A DNA stretch of 64,000 nt from Hydrogenophaga sp040372165 (GCF_040372165.1 NZ_BAABWG010000002.1:310001-374000); one strand, 5' to 3'; counted from the stretch's first letter, positions 42,281 to 51,773 are shown. Notes: generated from the letters alone by a model not told the origin. Numbers and translations are program-made.

Positions 42281-43537
42281 ATGCAATCCCCATACGAACT
42301 GGTTTTAGGTTGGCGCTACACCCGCGCTGGACGGGCCACGCGGCGCAACGGGTTTATTTCGTTCATCTCAGGCGTGTCCATGCTGGGCATCGCGCTGGGT
42401 GTCGCTGCGCTCATTATCGTTCTCTCGGTGATGAACGGCTTCCAGAAGGAAGTGCGCGACCGCATGCTCAGCGTGCTCTCCCATATTGAGGTTTTTGACC
42501 CCAGTGGTCAGGCCATCGCGCATCTGGAGGAGGACATGTCCATCATTCGCCGCCATCCGGAGGTGATCGGAGTGGCGCCTTTTGTCGGTGCACAGGCCCT
42601 GATCGCCCGTGGCGAGGACATGAAGGGCGCCATTGTGCGCGGGGTCGATCCGGCACTGGAGCCGCAAGTCACAGAGCTGGCGCAACACGGCGACCTGCTG
42701 CCGCTGAACAACCTGGTACCGGGGGAGTTCGGCATTGTCATTGGCGGCGAACTCTCGCGCAGCCTGGGCGTTTACGTGGGAGACCGCGTCACGCTGATCG
42801 CGCCGACCGGGCAAGTCACGCCAGCTGGCGTGGTGCCTCGCATCCGTCAGATGACGGTGGTCGGTACCTTTGACTCCGGCCACTACGAATACGACTCCAC
42901 CCTGGTCATGCTTCATGTGCAGGACGCGGCGCGCATCTTCCGGGTGGAGGGGCCAACGGGCATCCGCATCCAGACCAATGACGTCCACGCGGCCCGCCGG
43001 ATCGCCATGGAGGTGGCGGGCAGCCTGCCACCCGGGATGGTGGTGCGCGACTGGACGCGCCAGAACCGCACCTGGTTTGCGGCCGTTCAGCTGGAAAAGC
43101 GCATGATGTTCATCATCCTGACGCTGATCGTGGCGGTGGCGGCGTTCAACCTGGTGTCCACCCTGGTCATGACCGTGACCGACAAGCGGGCCGACATCGC
43201 CATCTTGAGGACGCTGGGCGCCAGCCCGCAGAGCATCATGGGCATCTTCATGGTCCAGGGTGCAGCGGTCGGCATCATCGGCACAGGGGTGGGCTTGCTG
43301 CTCGGCCTGGGCGTGGCATTCAATATCGACACCATCGTGCCCGCCATTGAAAATGCGCTCGGCGCGTCCTTCCTGCCCAAAGACATCTACCTCATCAGCC
43401 GCATGCCCAGCGATCCTCAGCAAGGGGACATCCTGCCGGTGACGATCCTGTCCCTGATTCTGTCCTTCGTTGCCACGATTTACCCGAGCTGGCGTGCCAG
43501 CCGCGTCAACCCCGCGGAGGCATTGCGCTATGAATAA
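42281..43537 (+). CDS. lolC: lipoprotein-releasing ABC transporter permease LolC/E
   Basis: A 418-residue inner-membrane permease. It releases outer-membrane lipoproteins to LolA. It has four helices: one at the N-terminus (ISFISGVSMLGIALGVAALIIVLSV) and three at the C-terminus, flanking a large periplasmic domain. The C-terminal YPSWRASRVNPAEALRYE is the family ending. Only one permease gene is present, so the transporter is probably a LolF-like homodimer. The stop overlaps lolD by eight bases. Confidence 0.94.
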   Translation: MQSPYELVLGWRYTRAGRATRRNGFISFISGVSMLGIALGVAALIIVLSVMNGFQKEVRDRMLSVLSHIEVFDPSGQAIAHLEEDMSIIRRHPEVIGVAPFVGAQALIARGEDMKGAIVRGVDPALEPQVTELAQHGDLLPLNNLVPGEFGIVIGGELSRSLGVYVGDRVTLIAPTGQVTPAGVVPRIRQMTVVGTFDSGHYEYDSTLVMLHVQDAARIFRVEGPTGIRIQTNDVHAARRIAMEVAGSLPPGMVVRDWTRQNRTWFAAVQLEKRMMFIILTLIVAVAAFNLVSTLVMTVTDKRADIAILRTLGASPQSIMGIFMVQGAAVGIIGTGVGLLLGLGVAFNIDTIVPAIENALGASFLPKDIYLISRMPSDPQQGDILPVTILSLILSFVATIYPSWRASRVNPAEALRYE

Positions 43538-44204
43538 TCTGGTTCTGGACGCCACCGGCCTGTCCAAACGTTTCACCGAAGGGCCACTGGACGTGCAAGT
43601 GCTCTCGGGGGTGGACCTCAAGGTAGAGAGGGGCGAGACGTTGGCGATCGTGGGCGCATCGGGCTCGGGCAAGAGCACCTTGCTGCATTTGCTGGGTGGC
43701 CTGGATGCCCCCTCGCAGGGTTCGGTTGACCTCATGGGCAAGCGCATGGCCTCGCTCAGCCCTTCTGCCCAAGGGGCATGGCGCAATCAGCACCTGGGCT
43801 TTGTCTACCAGTTTCATCACTTGCTGCCCGAATTCAGTGCCCGTGACAACGTCGCCATGCCGCTGTGGATCCGTCGTCAGAGCCGCGCGCAAGCGGGGGA
43901 AGTTGCCGTGAAGATGCTTGATCGGGTGGGCCTGTCGCAGCGAGCGCTGCACCGGCCGGCAGAGCTCTCCGGTGGCGAGCGCCAACGTGTTGCCATTGCG
44001 CGCGCGCTCGTGACCCGCCCTGCCTGTGTGCTGGCAGATGAACCCACCGGCAACCTGGACCGCTCTACAGCGGATGGTGTGTTTGACCTGATGCTGGAGC
44101 TGGCCCGCGATCAGGGCACGGCGTTCGTGATGGTCACGCACGATGAGGCGCTGGCGGCGCGCTGTTCACGCGTTCTGCGCCTGAACATGGGATCACTGGC
44201 TTAA
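43530..44204 (+). CDS. lolD: lipoprotein-releasing ABC transporter ATP-binding protein
   Basis: A 224-residue ABC ATPase. Walker A IVGASGSGKSTLLHLLGGLD (about residues 39-58), Q-loop YQFHHLLPEFSARDNV, signature LSGGERQRVAIARAL and Walker B CVLADEPTGNLDRST are intact. The Q-loop region is typical of LolD/MacB. The ATG at 43530 overlaps the end of lolC, so the products form one complex. Confidence 0.96.
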   Translation: MNNLVLDATGLSKRFTEGPLDVQVLSGVDLKVERGETLAIVGASGSGKSTLLHLLGGLDAPSQGSVDLMGKRMASLSPSAQGAWRNQHLGFVYQFHHLLPEFSARDNVAMPLWIRRQSRAQAGEVAVKMLDRVGLSQRALHRPAELSGGERQRVAIARALVTRPACVLADEPTGNLDRSTADGVFDLMLELARDQGTAFVMVTHDEALAARCSRVLRLNMGSLA

Positions 44205-44219
44205 GGCGGGCCAGGCTCT

Positions 44220-44714
44220 TCAGCCTTCCTGGTGAAGCGCGTTGCGGATGGCCTTGAGCAGCAGCACGACCCGGTTGGATGCATGGCGGTACGCGGTGTC
44301 AAGTTCCCGCTCCGCTTCCTGCTTTCTGCCGGACTGTGAGAGCTCGATCACTCTGGCGGCCTGGCGGTGAAATGACTGATGGCTGGCGACCAGTGCCGTG
44401 AAAGCCACATGATGTCCAAGGCGTTCACGGCCTGTTCCGTGGAGCCAGCGGCCCAGGTCGCAGCGGTCGTCCCTGCACACGGCCTCCGGGTCCAGGATTT
44501 CCGGTGAACTGCCGTCCAGCGCCTGCCGCAAGCGATCTTTCCATTGCTCGTGCGAGGCAATGGCCTTGTCCACATTCAGGTCGTCCAGCGCAGTGCGGAT
44601 CTGGTCGTCATCCAGCAAAGAGTCGCTGACATCGTCGCCAACGACCTCGTCGTCAAAGTCCGAGAGGGACTCCTGTGCCTGGCTGCGTTTGAAAAATCGA
44701 CTGAACAATCCCAT
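44220..44714 (-). CDS. CZB (chemoreceptor zinc-binding) domain protein
   Basis: A 164-residue soluble protein. After an acidic N-terminal third, the CZB domain begins at about residue 48 with KAIASHEQWKDRLRQAL. The Zn ligands are the His there, the Cys in CRDDRCDLGRWLHG and two later His (HVAFTALVASHQSFHRQA). CZB domains respond to zinc or hypochlorite, usually in chemoreceptors or diguanylate cyclases; here it stands alone, so it probably acts through a partner. Convergent with lolD. Confidence 0.87.
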   Translation of the reverse strand: MGLFSRFFKRSQAQESLSDFDDEVVGDDVSDSLLDDDQIRTALDDLNVDKAIASHEQWKDRLRQALDGSSPEILDPEAVCRDDRCDLGRWLHGTGRERLGHHVAFTALVASHQSFHRQAARVIELSQSGRKQEAERELDTAYRHASNRVVLLLKAIRNALHQEG

Positions 44715-44768
44715 GCTGAGACTCCAGAGCCCGGTTTGCGGCCGGCCTCCCGTTTGGTGTTCTGTTGC

Positions 44769-45218
44769 CTATGGCTTGACCTGCCTGAACACCACTGTGG
44801 GGGCTTCTGACGCACCCGTCAACTCGAGCAAGCCATCTTTCACCTTCACTTGCTTCGCATTTCGTAGCGCAGACAAGAAGGCTGATTCGAGCCTGTCTTG
44901 AACCGGACCGCAGCTCATCTTGGTGGCCATGACCGGCCCGACGGTCAGTGCAGTGCCCTTGAGCGAAACCTGACCGGAGTATTCGTTGCAACCGCCATGT
45001 CCGCCGATGTCCATCGATGCAGAAAAGGCCAGCGTGGGGACTTTGCCACCACTGACAGCCTGGCCGCCTATGGACTGGACTTCCCACTGGGTGCCTGCCA
45101 GCTGGGGTGCTGCAGGAGAGGACGAAGCCCCGTTGCTTGTGCACGCCACCATGCTCAGTGACAATGCGCCGCCCAGACTGACCCAGAACTGGCGGTTTGG
45201 AGCCGAAAGAAAGCGCAT
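44769..45218 (-). CDS. META domain (HslJ-like) lipoprotein
   Basis: A 149-residue protein with a lipobox (LSLSMVACTSN, about residues 19-29) and a META domain: LAGTQWEVQSIGGQ, SMDIGGHGGCNEYSGQV, VGPVMATKMSC. Related E. coli HslJ is linked to novobiocin resistance and heat shock. Likely outer-membrane anchored. Separated by about 217 bases from tatD on the other strand; that gap contains no feature I can name. Confidence 0.87.
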   Translation of the reverse strand: MRFLSAPNRQFWVSLGGALSLSMVACTSNGASSSPAAPQLAGTQWEVQSIGGQAVSGGKVPTLAFSASMDIGGHGGCNEYSGQVSLKGTALTVGPVMATKMSCGPVQDRLESAFLSALRNAKQVKVKDGLLELTGASEAPTVVFRQVKP

Positions 45219-45435
45219 GCAGGCATCTCCTTGAATGTGGTGAGGGCCAGACCGGACAAGGCGCGTCGGCAGCCCGTGGAAGAAAGCCTACCACCTTTGC
45301 ATGTTCTCAACGCTGACACAGGACAAAGTGTGTGTGGCTCGGTGTGGCCGGATGACACAATGTGGCGTGAGGCTGAGCCGGGGCCGTCGCGGAACTTGCC
45401 AGTGCCCCCTGGCGCCATGCCTCACACAGGTCACC

Positions 45436-46317
45436 ATGGAAACGAGCAACTTCTGGATCGATACCCACTGTCATCTGGACGCCGACGAGTTTGGCGGCCA
45501 GGCGCTCGCAGTGCGCGAGCAGGCCCGATCGGCGGGTGTGGGCCTGTGTGTCATTCCGTCGGTCGAGGTGCGGGCCATGGGCAAGGTGCGGGCCCTGGCG
45601 CATCAGACGGGCGATGCCTACGCACTGGGCATTCACCCCTTGTACGTCGGCCAGGCATCCGAGAACGATCTGGCTGAGCTCGACTCCCTTCTGTCCAGGT
45701 GGCATGACGACCCGCGTCTGGTGGCGGTCGGAGAAATAGGCCTGGACTATTTTGTTCCCGAGGTGTGCACGGAGCCCATGCGGGAGAAGCAATGGAAGTT
45801 CTACACGGCACAGCTGGCGATGGCTCTGCGCTACAAGTTGCCTGTCATTCTGCATGTCAGGCGCAGCGCGGACATGTTGCTCAAAGGACTGCGAACCCAT
45901 GCCGTGGCAAGCGGCATTGCCCATGCGTTCAACGGCAGCTTCCAACAGGCACAGGCCTTTGTCGACATGGGGTATTGTCTGGGCTTCGGTGGCGCCTGCA
46001 CGTATGACAGAGCCTTGCAGTTGCGGCGCCTGGCGGCCGAGATGGCGGCTGAAGCACTGGTGCTGGAAACGGACGCGCCTGACATGCCTCCTCACTGGTT
46101 GTATGTGACGGCCGAAGCGCGCGCTGCAGGAGTGCCGCCAGCCGTGAATGCGCCTGGCCAGTTGCCGCGGATCGCCCAGACCATCGCAGAGCTCAGAAAC
46201 GTCGCGCCGCAAGAGCTGGCCAAGCGTACTTCTGCCAATGCGCAGCGCGTGTTGCCAAAGCTGGCAGCCTTGCTGAACCAGTCTGGACTGCATTCAAAGG
46301 GAGAAATTCGCTCGTGA
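45436..46317 (+). CDS. TatD family metal-dependent hydrolase
   Basis: A 293-residue TIM-barrel DNase-like hydrolase. Metal ligands: DTHCHLDADEF (about residues 9-19), VGEIGLDYF, ILHVRRSADMLLKGL, and LVLETDAPDMPP near the C-terminus. The canonical HxR and AFxG (HAFNGSFQQA) segments are present. TatD proteins act as 3'-5' exonucleases or in DNA quality control. ATG 45436 (METSNFWIDTH) is chosen. The stop overlaps the GTG of the next gene. Confidence 0.9.
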   Translation: METSNFWIDTHCHLDADEFGGQALAVREQARSAGVGLCVIPSVEVRAMGKVRALAHQTGDAYALGIHPLYVGQASENDLAELDSLLSRWHDDPRLVAVGEIGLDYFVPEVCTEPMREKQWKFYTAQLAMALRYKLPVILHVRRSADMLLKGLRTHAVASGIAHAFNGSFQQAQAFVDMGYCLGFGGACTYDRALQLRRLAAEMAAEALVLETDAPDMPPHWLYVTAEARAAGVPPAVNAPGQLPRIAQTIAELRNVAPQELAKRTSANAQRVLPKLAALLNQSGLHSKGEIRS

Positions 46318-46823
46318 ACGAGAAGCTGCAAGGCCTGGCTCCTGTGGCCGATGCGGGCACCCGTGTGCTGGTACTCGGCAGCTTTCCCTCGGTGGCCTCA
46401 CTCAAGGCGCAGCAGTATTACGGCCATCCACAAAACCATTTCTGGAAGATTCTTGGCGCGCTGTGGGGGGAGCCTCTTGACAAGAAGGACTATGTCGAGC
46501 GTAAGCAAGCCTTGCTGCGCCATGGCCTTGGTGTGTGGGATGTCTATGCGGCCTGCGAGAGGCAAGGCAGCCTGGATGCCAATATCCGGCATGCCGAACC
46601 CAATGACCTCGGCGCGCTGATCGCCAGCTGCCCGAAGCTTCAGGCCATTGCACACAATGGTGGAGAGAGCTTCCGCCATGCCAGAGTGACCGGGGCATTC
46701 GGGCTGCCGGTACACAAGCTGCCTTCGACAAGCCCTGCCAACGCGAGCTGGTCTTTTGAGAGGAAGCTGGCGGCCTGGCGCGACGTGCTGGGCAGGTATG
46801 GGCTGTGTGACGCATGCACGTGA
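46314..46823 (+). CDS. DNA-deoxyinosine glycosylase (uracil-DNA-glycosylase superfamily)
   Basis: A 169-residue base-excision enzyme. Motif 1 is VLVLGSFPSVASLKAQQYYGHPQNHFW (from about residue 18), with the N of HPQNHFW conserved in hypoxanthine-type glycosylases. LGVWDVYAACERQGSLDANIR and LPSTSPANAS (motif 2) follow. It would remove deoxyinosine or uracil from DNA. The GTG at 46314 overlaps the tatD stop (GTGA), linking it to another DNA-acting enzyme. Confidence 0.85.
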   Translation: MNEKLQGLAPVADAGTRVLVLGSFPSVASLKAQQYYGHPQNHFWKILGALWGEPLDKKDYVERKQALLRHGLGVWDVYAACERQGSLDANIRHAEPNDLGALIASCPKLQAIAHNGGESFRHARVTGAFGLPVHKLPSTSPANASWSFERKLAAWRDVLGRYGLCDACT

Positions 46824-46977
46824 CTGTGGTCCATGGCTGACGCTTGTGGGGCGAGTGATGGCGATCCCGCTGATAATGATTGCAACGAACCTCATCAGCT
46901 GAACGTCCCATGCCCTTTTGCCTTTGTGTCAACCTGGAAACAATCGCCTGCGTGCACTTGTCCGAAAGAGGCGTTTT

Positions 46978-47793
46978 GTGAGCAGGCTCAGTCGCAGTCG
47001 CAAGGCGGGTGCCGGCAAGTCAGACGGCAACGAACTGCCGGATGTGAGCATTTCCGAAGTCGGAGAAGTGCGTTTCCTGCACTTGGGCACCGAGTGGATC
47101 CAGGGGTCGATGTTGCTCAAGCAGCCCTTTGAAATCGAACTCGACTATGTTCGGCGCATGATGGCCTGGCTGCTGTTTGTTTCGCCGGACTCCGTGTCCG
47201 AGCGAAAAGCCCTTCAGCTCGGTCTCGGGTCGGCCGCGCTGACCAAGTTCTGCTTCAAGAAGCTGCGCATGGATACGACAGCGATTGAAATCAATCCGCA
47301 GGTGCTGGCCGTTTGCCGGGCGTGGTTCAAGCTGCCACCAGATGGCGAACGCCTGCGTGTGGTGCTCGCCGATGCCGGGCTTGAAATCCTCAAATCCGAA
47401 TATGCGGGGACGATCGACGCGCTGCAGGTGGACTTGTACGATCATGAAGCTGCTGCGCCTGTGCTGGATGACCCCGATTTCTACCGCTCGTGTCGCAACC
47501 TGTTGACCGATGAAGGCTGCCTCACGGTCAACCTCTTTGGTCGTGAGTCCAGCTATGAGCGCTCGCTGGCCAGCCTGGCCAGTGCATTTGGCGAAGATGC
47601 ATTGTGGGCTTTCGCGCCAACCCATGAAGGCAACACGGTGGTGTTGGCGCAGCGGACACCATCCCGGCCATCGCGCGAGGAACTGACGCTGCGCGCAGAG
47701 GTCATAAAAGAGCGCTGGGGCCTGCCTGCACCGAAATGGCTGCGTGTCTTCGCTCCCATCGATTTCACCGCTTTGAGCTCGACATCCACATGA
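46978..47793 (+). CDS. spermidine-synthase-like methyltransferase-fold protein
   Basis: A 271-residue Rossmann protein resembling spermidine synthase (SpeE-like) without a clear decarboxy-SAM set. Blocks: ALQLGLGSAALTKFCFKKL, TTAIEINPQVLAVCRAWF, DALQVDLYDHEAAAPVLDDPDFYRSCRNLL. The Asp-Asp pair expected for the aminopropyl acceptor is replaced, so the activity may differ. The GTG at 46978 follows an AGAGG ribosome site. The stop overlaps the gspE-like start (ATGA). Confidence 0.78.
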   Translation: MSRLSRSRKAGAGKSDGNELPDVSISEVGEVRFLHLGTEWIQGSMLLKQPFEIELDYVRRMMAWLLFVSPDSVSERKALQLGLGSAALTKFCFKKLRMDTTAIEINPQVLAVCRAWFKLPPDGERLRVVLADAGLEILKSEYAGTIDALQVDLYDHEAAAPVLDDPDFYRSCRNLLTDEGCLTVNLFGRESSYERSLASLASAFGEDALWAFAPTHEGNTVVLAQRTPSRPSREELTLRAEVIKERWGLPAPKWLRVFAPIDFTALSSTST

Positions 47794-49607
47794 ACGCTCC
47801 TCTTCAGGTCAAACTCTCATCGGCATCTTCATCACACCAGGGGCCCCTGACCTGGAAGCTGTTGCTCAAATGGCTGGAAGAAGACGGCGTGGTGTCCCAT
47901 CAGGTCGCCAGGCAGACCAGTAGCCGCCTGGCAGCGGCGCACAGTGCGCAACTGCCCATGCAGCGCCTGGCGACGCTGGCCATGCCAAGACAGGGCGACG
48001 GCCATGTGCTGGATGCCGAGCTGCTGACCCAGTGGCTGGCCAAGCGTGTGGGCATGCCACATCTGCGAATCGACCCGCTGAAGGTCGATGTCGGCAATGT
48101 GTCCGACGCCATGAGTGCTGCCTATGCGCAGCGCCATGGGGTGTTGCCTGTTCAGGTCGGGCTCTCGGAGATCACTGTGGCGACCTCCGAGCCCTTCATG
48201 TCGGACTGGGTCGCGGAAGTGGAGCGGCAGACAGCGAAGCGGGTCAAGCTCGTTCTGGCCAACCCTATCGACATCAAACGCTACACAGGTGAGTTCTTTG
48301 CCTTGTCCGAATCGGTCAAGACCGCCTCGAAGAAGGGCAACCAAACGGGTCTGGATTCCTTTGAGCAACTGGTCGAACTGGGCAAGGCCAACAAGCAGCT
48401 GGACGCCAACGACCAGAGCGTTGTGCGTGTGGTGGACTGGTTGTGGCAGTACGCCTATGACCAGCGTGCCAGCGACATTCACCTCGAGCCCCGTCGTGAC
48501 CAGGGCGTGATCCGTTTTCGGATTGATGGTGTGTTGCATCCCGTCTACCAGATGCCCATCACGGTCATGAACGCGATGACGGCGCGCATCAAACTGCTGG
48601 GCCGCATGGACGTGGTTGAGCGCCGCCGCCCACAGGACGGCCGCATCAAGACCATTCGTGCCACGGATGCCGGGCGGGATGAAGAGGTCGAGATGCGCCT
48701 GTCCACCTTGCCCACTGCCTTTGGCGAAAAGCTCGTGATGCGGATTTTTGATCCGGAGTCGACATCCAAGGACCTGGGGGCACTCGGGTTCAACGCCAAA
48801 GATGCCGAGCGCTGGGAAGCGCTCATGCGCAAGCCACATGGCATTGTGCTGGTGACCGGTCCGACGGGTTCTGGCAAGACGACCACCCTGTATGCCACGC
48901 TCAAACGCCTGGCAACCGAAGAGGTCAATGTGAGCACCGTCGAAGACCCGATCGAAATGATCGAGCCAGCGTTCAACCAGACCCAGGTTCAGCCCAATCT
49001 GGATCTCGATTTTGCCCACGGCTTGCGTGCACTGATGCGTCAGGATCCGGACATCATCATGGTGGGCGAGATCCGGGATCTGAAGACCGCGGAGATGGCG
49101 GTGCAGGCGGCGCTCACCGGTCACCTGGTGTTCTCCACGCTTCATACCAATGACGCTCCGTCAGCCATGATGCGCCTGCTTGAGCTGGGTGTGCCACCTT
49201 ATCTGCTCAATGCCACCATTCTGGGCGTTCTGGCACAACGCCTGGTACGCACCTTGTGTCCGGCCTGCAGGCAACCCGTGGAGGCGGACAAGACCGAAGC
49301 AGAACGGGCTGCTGTGGCCGAGATGGTCAAGCCGTGGCAGGTCAATGGGCAGTACCAGCCGTACCGGCCTGTCGGGTGCGTGCAATGCCGCATGACCGGT
49401 TTCCGGGGGCGTTCTGGTTTATACGAGCTGATGACCCTGAGCCAGGGCATGCGAGAGCAGATCAGCAAGGAACCCAATCTCGATGCCTTGCGCAAACAGG
49501 CAGTCACTGAAGGCCTTCGTCCGCTTCGGCTGGCCGGTGCCGCCCGTGTAGCCGAAGGCGTCACAACCGTCGATGAGGTGCTTGCCGCTACCCCTTCCTG
49601 GTTCTGA
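47790..49607 (+). CDS. GspE/PulE/PilB-type secretion ATPase (orphan)
   Basis: A 605-residue ATPase. The N-terminal MshEN-like region (residues 20-170) precedes the core: Walker A VTGPTGSGKTTTLYATL (about residue 355), the Asp box VSTVEDPIEM, Walker B DPDIIMVGEIRDLKTAEMAV, and a His box GHLVFSTLHTNDA. The zinc tetra-Cys motif CPAC...CVQC is complete. It powers a type II secretion system or type IV pilus, but no pilC, pilD or gsp genes are adjacent. The start overlaps the preceding stop. Confidence 0.9.
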   Translation: MNAPLQVKLSSASSSHQGPLTWKLLLKWLEEDGVVSHQVARQTSSRLAAAHSAQLPMQRLATLAMPRQGDGHVLDAELLTQWLAKRVGMPHLRIDPLKVDVGNVSDAMSAAYAQRHGVLPVQVGLSEITVATSEPFMSDWVAEVERQTAKRVKLVLANPIDIKRYTGEFFALSESVKTASKKGNQTGLDSFEQLVELGKANKQLDANDQSVVRVVDWLWQYAYDQRASDIHLEPRRDQGVIRFRIDGVLHPVYQMPITVMNAMTARIKLLGRMDVVERRRPQDGRIKTIRATDAGRDEEVEMRLSTLPTAFGEKLVMRIFDPESTSKDLGALGFNAKDAERWEALMRKPHGIVLVTGPTGSGKTTTLYATLKRLATEEVNVSTVEDPIEMIEPAFNQTQVQPNLDLDFAHGLRALMRQDPDIIMVGEIRDLKTAEMAVQAALTGHLVFSTLHTNDAPSAMMRLLELGVPPYLLNATILGVLAQRLVRTLCPACRQPVEADKTEAERAAVAEMVKPWQVNGQYQPYRPVGCVQCRMTGFRGRSGLYELMTLSQGMREQISKEPNLDALRKQAVTEGLRPLRLAGAARVAEGVTTVDEVLAATPSWF

Positions 49608-49729
49608 GACGCGACACTGGGTTCGCGGCCAAAAAACCCGGCCAGTGAAGTGAGTATGAGGCTTGGCTTATATTTGGCCACGGGGGACAAGCCCGCGCAT
49701 CCACAACCCTCAGAAAGAACGCCTGCACC

Positions 49730-50440
49730 ATGATTCCCGTCAAGACCGAGTCCGCCTGGCGCGGAACTGCCGACTGCCGCAACTGCGGCATCCGCGACAT
49801 GGTGTTGTTTGCCGACCTGCACGAGTCCGATTTCAATCTGATTCATGCACCGATTGACGATCTGGAGATTCCGGCAGGGCAGCCTGTGATCCGGATGGGC
49901 GAAACTGCCACCTCGCTGTTCACGCTTCGCTCGGGCATGGTCAAACTGGTGCGAAACTCCGTGGACGGGCGGCAGCGCATCGTGCGGGTACTTCGGCAGG
50001 GTGATGTCATCGGGCTGGAAGCCCTGATGGGTCCTACCTATGACGCTGACGCCATTGCCCTGACCAACGTCAAAGTCTGCCGCCTGCCATTGCAAGTCAT
50101 TCAACGCCTGAACAATGAAACCCCTCGCCTGCACCAGCGCCTGCTGGAGAAATGGCATCGCAGCCTCAAGGAAGCAGATGACTGGCTGGCCGATCTGAAC
50201 TTCGGCAATGCGCGTCAGCGCGTGGCCGGTCTGGTGCTGAAGATGCGGGCAGGCAATGACGCTGGTGTGGCCACCTTGTTCTCGCGCGAAGACATGGGTG
50301 CCATGCTTGACCTCAAGCTGGAGACCGTCAGCCGCACGCTCAACGCCTTTGTCCGCGAAGGCCTGCTCGAGCAGCTCGACAAGCAGGGGCGTGTCTACCA
50401 GGTTGTCGATCCGGAACAGCTGGCATCGCCAAAAGAGTAG
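49730..50440 (+). CDS. Crp/Fnr family transcriptional regulator
   Basis: A 236-residue protein with an N-terminal cyclic-nucleotide-binding-like domain (IPAGQPVIRMGETATSLFTLRSGMVKLV) and a C-terminal HTH (SREDMGAMLDLKLETVSRTLNAFVREGLLEQ). Two Cys stand close together near the start (CRNC, about residue 14). The four-Cys pattern of FNR is not complete, so an Fe-S oxygen sensor is unlikely; the effector is unknown. It is transcribed after an orphan secretion ATPase with a 122-base gap that probably holds its promoter. Confidence 0.9.
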   Translation: MIPVKTESAWRGTADCRNCGIRDMVLFADLHESDFNLIHAPIDDLEIPAGQPVIRMGETATSLFTLRSGMVKLVRNSVDGRQRIVRVLRQGDVIGLEALMGPTYDADAIALTNVKVCRLPLQVIQRLNNETPRLHQRLLEKWHRSLKEADDWLADLNFGNARQRVAGLVLKMRAGNDAGVATLFSREDMGAMLDLKLETVSRTLNAFVREGLLEQLDKQGRVYQVVDPEQLASPKE

Positions 50441-50496
50441 GCTCCGTCAGCCTCGCAACAGCCAGAAAAGGCTATGCCGTCGCCATAATCGATGCG

Positions 50497-51447
50497 ATGG
50501 CCTCTTCAACTGCACCCACTTCTTCAAATGCTCACCCTCAGCTCGCGTCCGGGCTGATGTTTGCTGCGGCCGGGGCCATTGCGTTTTCCGGCAAGGCCAT
50601 CATCGTCAAGCTCGCCTATCGCTACGACGTGGATGCGGTCACCCTCATCATGTACCGCATGCTCTTTGCCTTGCCGCTGTTCATCGGCCTGGCCTGGTGG
50701 GCATCACGGCACCAGCGCAATGCAGCAGGCGAACTGGCTGCCCCCATCAGCTGGCCGGACAAGCTGGGCATCGTCGGGCTGGGGCTCACCGGCTACTACC
50801 TCGCCAGCTTTCTCGACTTTCTGGGCCTGCAGTACATCAGTGCCAGCCTGGAGCGCCTCATCCTTTACCTCAACCCCACGCTCGTGCTGCTGCTCGGCTG
50901 GGTGGTGTACCGCAAGCGGGTGACCGGCATGCAGCTGCTGGCCATGGCCGTGAGCTATGCGGGGGTCTTGCTCGTGTTCGGGCATGAGGTCGACTTCAAT
51001 GGCAGCAACGTCTGGCTGGGTGCTGCGCTCGTCTTCGCCAGTGCGGTCAGCTATGCGATCTATCTCGTGTTCAGCGCCGAGATGCTCAAGCGCATCGGTT
51101 CCATGCGTCTGGTCGGGCTGGCCTCCTGCGTGGCCTGTGTGCTGTGCCTGGTGCAGTTTGCGATGCTGCGGCCCCTGTCGGCAGCGATGGTGGCGCCTGA
51201 AGTGATCTGGCTGTCCATTCTCAATGCCGTGGCCTGCACCTTTACGCCGGTCATCCTGGTGATGCTGGGTGTCGAGCGCCTGGGTGCCAGCCTGGCTTCC
51301 CAGACCGGCATGCTGGGCCCCATGTCGACCATTGCCATGGGCGTGATCATCCTGGACGAAACCTTCAACGCCTGGATTCTGGCTGGCACGGTGCTGGTCC
51401 TCTCGGGGGTGTTTCTGGTGACGCGCTTCGGGCGACCTTCGCGATAG
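50497..51447 (+). CDS. DMT superfamily exporter (EamA domain)
   Basis: A 316-residue membrane protein with about ten helices in two EamA repeats (LMFAAAGAIAFSGKAIIVKLAY in the first, VWLGAALVFASAVSYAIYLVF in the second). Family members export amino acids or small metabolites; the substrate cannot be inferred. A 273-bp palindromic element begins 54 bases after its stop. Confidence 0.88.
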   Translation: MASSTAPTSSNAHPQLASGLMFAAAGAIAFSGKAIIVKLAYRYDVDAVTLIMYRMLFALPLFIGLAWWASRHQRNAAGELAAPISWPDKLGIVGLGLTGYYLASFLDFLGLQYISASLERLILYLNPTLVLLLGWVVYRKRVTGMQLLAMAVSYAGVLLVFGHEVDFNGSNVWLGAALVFASAVSYAIYLVFSAEMLKRIGSMRLVGLASCVACVLCLVQFAMLRPLSAAMVAPEVIWLSILNAVACTFTPVILVMLGVERLGASLASQTGMLGPMSTIAMGVIILDETFNAWILAGTVLVLSGVFLVTRFGRPSR

Positions 51448-51500
51448 GCCTGTGGGTGGGCTTGGTGTTGGGCCAGGCGCTGTTTACCCGAGGGCTTGCC

Positions 51501-51773
51501 CTAGGGCCTGTTCACACTATTTTTCAAAGATGCGTTGCAGACCAAAAAGGCCATGCGCAAGGCGCAAAACGCAGCCGGGGCCGCCCCCCCGGCAAGGCTT
51601 TGCAACGCAGCGCATGGCCTTTTTGGTTGCAACCCGCAGGGAAAGTGGCGGAGACAGCGCCACTTGTCGTTGCACTTCTAGGCCAGACACCCAGTCTGGC
51701 CGTCGTCGCGCGCCTAAATTGGCGCTGTCTCCACCACTTTCGCACTTGGAAAAATGGTGTGAACAGGCCCTAG
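51501..51773. mobile_element. MITE-like compound palindromic element, 273 bp, non-coding
   Basis: Terminal inverted repeats of 25 bp with one mismatch begin CTAGGGCCTGTTCACAC (51501) and end with its complement (51749-51773). Inside are two further long stems: 51535-51558 with 51610-51632 (contains CCAAAAAGGCCATGCGC, one bulge), and 51641-51661 with 51721-51741 (one mismatch). The second encloses a hairpin GGCCAGAC/GTCTGGCC (51681 onward). No open frame or transposase is present, and no target duplication is obvious. It may be a MITE moved in trans or a large extragenic palindrome. Confidence 0.75.
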
